From: Methanoculleus sp. UBA77
GTDB lineage: Archaea > Halobacteriota > Methanomicrobia > Methanomicrobiales > Methanoculleaceae
Direction: 5' to 3'
Assembly (NCBI GenBank): GCA_002499455.1
Contig: DALN01000011.1
Coordinates: 1-16,940, forward strand
Length of the DNA: 16,940 nucleotides
Positions 13,905 through 16,940 of the stretch are shown here, piece after piece. The position numbers and the translations under genes were made by a program. The notes beneath the pieces are model-generated. The model was not told the DNA's origin. It worked only from the letters and a program-made list of their open reading frames with translations, and made no database searches. Position 1 is the stretch's first letter. Every line of letters begins with the position of its first letter.

Positions 13905-14603
13905 CTATTTCTGGCGCCCGTTAAAGAAATCTAGGCATATTTTCACGTTACCTTCTATCACGAAGTAGTGATCGTCGTAGGGCATGTAGTCCCTGAAATG
14001 GCGATGCACAGTTCCAGCAATGAAATCCGCTGCCTGAATGCAGAGGTTCTGTTTTGAGTCGGCGTGCATAATCTCCAACTGACACATTGCCAGTTGGCGA
14101 GAGGAGCCATTCTCAAGCGAGCGGAAAGCAAGATACCTGTCGAACTCTTCTCTAACTACGCCATCCAGAGACTTGTCTATGATTACATTAACATCCGAGG
14201 AAAATTCATAATCCGATATTACTGTAGAGACGAGAAAACCTGTGAGATAGTTATACAGGATCTGGCGCTGACTTTTAAGCCGAGGGTAAACCTGCTCTTT
14301 TCTCAGCAGTAGATACGCGATATCGACACCCGTTTTGGAGATACATTCCAGAACACGCCTCCGGTATGTGTCGTCGGTGTTGTGGTACTTCAACTCTGGA
14401 ATGTTGCTGTACTTTTTTGGAAGTTTCTTCTTGACTCTGTTCATGCAGGTTTTTAGTCGTTGAACTCTCTCCGGCCCTTCTACAATAATAGCTCCAATAA
14501 CAAAGTATGGTGAACTGCGTTCTGTAAATCCAAGGTCCCCGGATTCATCGATGTAAATGTTAACTCCAGAAGGAGAAGGAATTATATCAGATACTATCTC
14601 CAC
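13905..14603 (-). CDS. DUF3800 domain protein
   Basis: The 232-residue product begins with INIYIDESGDLGF-type sequence (IYIDESGDLGF, residues 16-26), the hallmark of DUF3800, a family predicted to have an RNase H-like fold with Asp/Glu metal ligands (D19, E20). Further conserved blocks are ELKYH (70-74), VIIDKS (140-145) and CIQAADFIAGTVHRHF (188-203, with D193). Such genes are scattered on mobile and defence-rich DNA; biochemical function is not established. Start is GTG at 14603; the upstream sequence has no clear ribosome binding site, and the next in-frame ATG (residue 54) would remove the DESG motif. The gene is visibly more AT-rich and uses more A/T-ending codons than its neighbours, which suggests transfer. 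It stands alone, converging on the structured element. Confidence 0.8.
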   Translation of the reverse strand: MEIVSDIIPSPSGVNIYIDESGDLGFTERSSPYFVIGAIIVEGPERVQRLKTCMNRVKKKLPKKYSNIPELKYHNTDDTYRRRVLECISKTGVDIAYLLLRKEQVYPRLKSQRQILYNYLTGFLVSTVISDYEFSSDVNVIIDKSLDGVVREEFDRYLAFRSLENGSSRQLAMCQLEIMHADSKQNLCIQAADFIAGTVHRHFRDYMPYDDHYFVIEGNVKICLDFFNGRQK

Positions 14604-14827
14604 CCCGGATCATTCACTACGGTCATGAACAACGCTAATGTCTGGTTTGACAGCCAACTACATAGGCACTTGCATTTTACAATAAGGTCACCGGCCGATA
14701 GAGCTCGCACATCATCGAGATGACCCACGGGGTGCCTGTCCTACGAGTATATAGCAACCATCGTTCCATCCCAACCGGACGAACCGGCATCATGCCCCCA
14801 CAGCACGACCGCCTGCTACCGACAGAG
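14604..14827. other. Spacer between the DUF3800 gene and the DUF2178 promoter
   Basis: No credible gene. There is a short perfect hairpin TCATC-GA-GATGA near 14712-14723 and an AT box (GAGTATATAGC, near 14744-14754) that on the minus strand reads GCTATATACTC and might be the DUF3800 promoter about 145 bases upstream. Both are weak. Confidence 0.3.
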
Positions 14828-14837
14828 TTATATTTTT
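14828..14837 (+). promoter_or_regulatory. TATA box of the DUF2178-Xre operon
   Basis: TTATATTTTT lies 37-46 bases before the DUF2178 ATG. Transcription would start near 14857-14860, leaving a short leader that contains the ribosome binding site AGGTGA at 14864-14869. Confidence 0.6.
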
Positions 14838-14853
14838 CTAACACATTGTTAGA
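14837..14853. promoter_or_regulatory. Operator candidate: 17-bp perfect palindrome
   Basis: TCTAACA-CAT-TGTTAGA has two perfect 7-base arms around a 3-base centre. It directly abuts the TATA box and ends just before the predicted transcription start, the place where a repressor would block the polymerase. The obvious candidate protein is the small Xre-type regulator encoded as second gene of the same operon, implying autoregulation. Binding is inferred, not shown. Confidence 0.55.
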
Positions 14854-14873
14854 TATACATAACAGGTGACGCA

Positions 14874-15260
14874 ATGAAGCGGCGATACGCGATACAGATT
14901 GCGGCGGGAGCGGCTCTCGCGGCTGCCGGGCTCGTCCTCCCGTTTCTTACAGACGGAGCAGAAGCACTCTCCTCGATCCTGGTCTCGATCGGCCTCGTGA
15001 TCCTCATGGTGGCCGCCCTCCGGCACTGGAGGTTCCGGGACGAGCCGGAGAAGGACGAGCGGACGCAGAGGATCGGGGCATACGGCATCTCCTGGTCCTG
15101 GTTCCTCACCCTCGTCTTCCTCGCCATCCTCTTCTGGGTGAACTACCTCGGCGTCCTCGTCCTCACGGCCGAGACGGTGCTCCTCTCGACCATCCTGCTG
15201 ATGGGGATCTCGGCCCGCATCTTCCAGTGGTACTTCTTCCGGCAGGGGGACGTGGCGTGA
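14874..15260 (+). CDS. DUF2178 family membrane protein
   Basis: A 128-residue integral membrane protein with four predicted transmembrane segments at about 6-25, 31-50, 74-92 and 95-118. Between segments 2 and 3 is a charged cytoplasmic-type loop with EPEKDERTQRIGAYG (57-71); the DER-x-RIG block followed by an aromatic-rich helix is the recognisable core of DUF2178. Function is unknown in the family. The ATG has AGGTGA 4 bases upstream. It is followed after 49 bases by an Xre-type regulator gene, a pairing commonly seen for such small membrane proteins, and both are probably controlled through the palindrome upstream. Function assignments beyond membrane location are not supported. Confidence 0.8.
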   Translation: MKRRYAIQIAAGAALAAAGLVLPFLTDGAEALSSILVSIGLVILMVAALRHWRFRDEPEKDERTQRIGAYGISWSWFLTLVFLAILFWVNYLGVLVLTAETVLLSTILLMGISARIFQWYFFRQGDVA

Positions 15261-15309
15261 GGCAGGAGAACGCGGCAGGCCGGCACCTGCTCCGGAAGGG
15301 GGACGCCGG

Positions 15310-15516
15310 GTGAAGACCAGGATCCGGGAGCTCCGGGCAAAGATGGACCTCACCCAGGAGGAACTGGCGCAGCAGGTCGGGGTCCGGCGGGAGACGATCG
15401 TCTTCCTCGAGAAGGGGAAGTACAACCCCTCCTTAAAACTCGCCTGCAAAGTGGCCCGGACGCTCGGCTCCACCATCGAGGAGGTCTTCATCTTCGAGGA
15501 GGAGGACCTGGCGTGA
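15310..15516 (+). CDS. Small Xre-family HTH transcriptional regulator
   Basis: A 68-residue single-domain DNA-binding protein. The helix-turn-helix lies at about 14-36 (LTQEELAQQVGVRRETIVFLE), followed by KGKYNPSLKLACKVARTLG and the end IEEVFIFEEED. This is the short archaeal/bacterial YozG-like type that usually partners a membrane protein gene. It starts at GTG 15310 with a purine-rich AAGGGGGA stretch upstream; no ATG fits. It probably represses its own operon by binding the palindrome at 14837-14853. The 22 bases around its start resemble the 3' end of the gene before it, as if a short segment had been duplicated. Confidence 0.88.
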   Translation: MKTRIRELRAKMDLTQEELAQQVGVRRETIVFLEKGKYNPSLKLACKVARTLGSTIEEVFIFEEEDLA

Positions 15517-15872
15517 ACGGGCACACGGGTCCGTGGAGGTTCTTTCCGTCCGGCAAAAGCCCCTTCCCGTTGGAGGGGCGGTGGAGAGCACCCGCTCCGG
15601 GGCGATACAATGAAAACAACAGATGAATCGGAAAAATCTATTGGGGGCATTTTCTAAGTTAGAAATACGAGAATAAAAACATTCCGATTTTGAATTTGCC
15701 GTTTTTTAGCCAGAATGTCAGATTAACCCACGATTTATGGGTATTTTCAAGAAATGAATTTTTATTACGGCATGAAAATAATTTATGCCCTCAACCTGAA
15801 CGTTCGGGGTGAGCGCGGATTCCGGGAAATATTTTCCTGCATTCCGGGAGATCCGTGTCATTCCGTTCTCCC
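15517..15872. other. AT-rich spacer with short palindromes, no credible gene
   Basis: From about 15605 to 15790 base composition swings to AT-rich, in contrast to both sides. Visible elements are TTTCTAA-G-TTAGAAA (15651-15665), ACCCA/TGGGT (15726-15742), GGCAT/ATGCC (15769-15789), GGAAA-TAT-TTTCC (15825-15837) and two copies of ATTCCGGGA (15819-15827, 15841-15849). Small plus frames (15 codons from 15610; 55 codons from 15754) have no ribosome binding site or recognisable similarity. The elements nearest 15872 could belong to the 3' end of the archaemetzincin transcript. Confidence 0.5.
15559..15579 (+). terminator. Hairpin after the Xre gene
   Basis: GCCCCT (15559-15564) pairs with AGGGGC (15574-15579), and two further C-G pairs form inside across a one-base bulge. 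It starts 42 bases after the Xre stop. No T-run follows directly; a six-T run lies further on at 15702-15707. Confidence 0.35.
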
Positions 15873-16478
15873 TTATCCTCCCTTTCCAGATCCGGCGCCG
15901 CAGCCCCCGGCACCGTCATGACCTGGAGAGCCCTCGACGCGGCGCCTCTGTCCCGCCTCCGGAGGCATGACCCTTGAACCGCAGGCGACGCAGAACGCCG
16001 GACCCTTCCGATCGGTATCGGCGATGGTGTTCGAGAAATGCATGACACACAGGGGATTCCCGCAGTGAGTGAGCCCAAAGGTATGGCCGAGCTCGTGCAC
16101 CGCCTCCACGACCGCCCGGCGCCGGAAGAGGCGGAGGTCTTCCGGCCGGCCGTAGAACGACTGCGTGAGGCGGCAGAGGGATATCAGGGCGTTTCTTCTG
16201 TCCGCGATCCCGAAGACGAAGTTCATGCCCGGCAGGTAGAGGTCGACGCCGGCGATCCCCAGCACCCGGTCGCGGCCGGGGTCCTCCCGCGGGACGGGGA
16301 GGGACCCAAGCACCATCTCCGCGTCGCACTGGCTGCGGACGGGGTTCCACGCGGCTACAGGAACCGGGACACCCTTCCCGATCGCCACGTCCGTCGGGAA
16401 GGTCCCCTGTAAGGATTCACGGAGCAGCCGTATCTCTCCCGGATTGACCTTCCCGACGGGGACGAGGATAATACTCAT
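15873..16478 (-). CDS. amzA: Archaemetzincin, zinc-dependent peptidase
   Basis: Predicted metallopeptidase of the archaemetzincin family. The 201-residue product has the full signature: zinc-binding HELGHTFGLTH (H128, H132, H138, catalytic E129), then C139, C144, the Met-turn M146 and C163-x2-C166, which hold a second zinc. The N-terminus MSIILVPVGKVNPGEIRLL is typical. The ATG at 16478 is chosen because the frame upstream lies over the preceding gene. A tail of about 20 Gly-rich residues (182-201) extends past the conserved cysteines. The gene follows the YprB-type gene by 49 bases; a 7-bp hairpin sits 5 bases before the start codon and could affect translation. Physiological substrates of the family in archaea are not known. 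Confidence 0.92.
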   Translation of the reverse strand: MSIILVPVGKVNPGEIRLLRESLQGTFPTDVAIGKGVPVPVAAWNPVRSQCDAEMVLGSLPVPREDPGRDRVLGIAGVDLYLPGMNFVFGIADRRNALISLCRLTQSFYGRPEDLRLFRRRAVVEAVHELGHTFGLTHCGNPLCVMHFSNTIADTDRKGPAFCVACGSRVMPPEAGQRRRVEGSPGHDGAGGCGAGSGKGG

Positions 16479-16483
16479 GCAGG

Positions 16484-16499
16484 TACCCGGTGCCGGGTA
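16484..16499 (-). promoter_or_regulatory. Hairpin at the archaemetzincin ribosome binding region
   Basis: TACCCGG-CA-CCGGGTA (minus strand) is a perfect 7-bp stem with a 2-base spacer, ending 5 bases before the ATG. No free Shine-Dalgarno sequence is seen outside it. It may limit translation or mark the 3' end of the upstream gene. Confidence 0.4.
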
Positions 16500-16527
16500 T
16501 CGACCGGGGGGTTCTTGATGGTATCGG

Positions 16528-16940
16528 TCAGGGTTGCCCGGGGCAGGCGCCTGCAACGGAGGCCGGCTCCGCAATCCCGCCGTCCCCCCTGAGGATGCCA
16601 AAGAGCCGGGCGAGCGAGACGAGGTCCTGCCGGTTATGCTCCACCACCGGGACGAGCGGGCCGGGGTTCCCCGTCCGCCGGTAGGTCTGGTAGAACGCCG
16701 GCACCAGCGCGCTAGGGATATCGTCCTTTCGGCCGATGCCGAGGACGTTCGTCTCGAGCGCACAGAGACGGCAGCTCCCGAACGCATCCCGCCAGCGCCG
16801 GCGTGCGGGAGGGAGGATATCGAAGTGGGGGAGGGTGAGGTCCGCCGGGATGCCGTGGCGGGCGAACCGGTCGCGCAGGTAGGGGAGGTCGAAGGCCCTG
16901 CCGTTGAAGGTGACGAGGGCCGCGCCGTCCGCCTCGAGAT
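16528..16940 (-). CDS. YprB-type RNase H-like (DEDD exonuclease-like) protein, C-terminal part (partial)
   Basis: The minus strand is open from the right edge (first whole codon at 16938) to TGA at 16528-16530, giving 136 residues; the start is outside the window. LVTFNGRAFDLPYLRDRF matches the exo II block and VEHNRQDLVSLARL the exo III block of DEDD-type RNase H-fold nucleases. Between them HFDILPPARRRW and CRLCALETNVLGIGRKDDIP follow the pattern of the YprB/RNase_H_2 family. The exo I block with the first acidic pair should lie upstream. The last about 20 residues (AEPASVAGACPGQP) are non-conserved. It probably shares a transcript with archaemetzincin, 49 bases downstream. The biological role is unknown. 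Confidence 0.85.
   Translation of the reverse strand, partial: LEADGAALVTFNGRAFDLPYLRDRFARHGIPADLTLPHFDILPPARRRWRDAFGSCRLCALETNVLGIGRKDDIPSALVPAFYQTYRRTGNPGPLVPVVEHNRQDLVSLARLFGILRGDGGIAEPASVAGACPGQP

Noticed and set aside
12281..14873. CRISPR array, tRNA gene or complete insertion sequence
   Set aside because: No regularly spaced identical repeats, no cloverleaf with TTCGA-type T-loop and acceptor pairing, and no transposase frame were found.
15610..15657. 15-codon frame MKTTDESEKSIGGIF
   Set aside because: Too short to support, no promoter of its own; possibly a chance frame in the AT-rich spacer.
15754..15921. 55-codon plus-strand frame running into archaemetzincin
   Set aside because: No ribosome binding site, Pro-rich end arises from antisense of the amzA tail.

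Overview
The window is archaeal, most likely from a high-GC methanogen of the Methanomicrobiales (Methanoculleus-like). The grounds are gene content and signals: archaeal EF-2 with str-operon ribosomal proteins, aRF1, archaeal Taw1, O-phosphoseryl-tRNA synthetase (the methanogen indirect Cys-tRNA route), a queDEC set that in archaea feeds archaeosine, archaemetzincin, TATA-box promoters and GGTGA-type ribosome binding sites. The genus is an inference.

Region by region. (1) 1-2187, minus strand: rps12, rps7 and the first 372 codons of the EF-2 gene, in the usual str-operon order. (2) 2188-2360: a divergent promoter region with one TATA box per strand; the queD one is a perfect 16-bp palindrome and the queD transcript is probably leaderless. 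(3) 2361-4531, plus strand: tightly packed queD-queE-queC (preQ0 synthesis) followed by a Nudix hydrolase. (4) 4640-10047, plus strand: prf1-argS-taw1-sepS, all start/stop overlapping, a run of translation-accuracy genes (termination, Arg charging, wybutosine at tRNA-Phe position 37, Sep charging of tRNA-Cys). (5) 10022-12280, minus strand: a fused trehalose-6-phosphate synthase/phosphatase whose 3' end overlaps that of sepS. (6) 12281-14873: a poorly coding, hairpin-rich accessory island. It holds a train of short hairpins with a diverged second copy, a gene split by an apparent one-base frameshift, a compact TATA-led structured element, and a lower-GC DUF3800 gene. (7) 14874-15516, plus strand: a DUF2178 membrane protein and a small Xre-type regulator, with a perfect 17-bp palindrome between TATA box and start codon that looks like their operator. 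(8) 15517-16940: an AT-rich spacer, then on the minus strand archaemetzincin, preceded by the C-terminal part of an RNase H-fold (YprB-type) exonuclease-like protein that runs off the window.

Regions 1 to 4 form a translation and tRNA-modification neighbourhood. The part least explained by known systems is region 6 and the junction to region 7: structured non-coding DNA, a decayed gene and an orphan DUF3800 gene between two well-ordered core operons. No complete, clearly new multigene system is visible; the best candidates for new biology are the structured element at about 13800-13902 beside the DUF3800 gene, and the repeat/hairpin train at 12617-12909.
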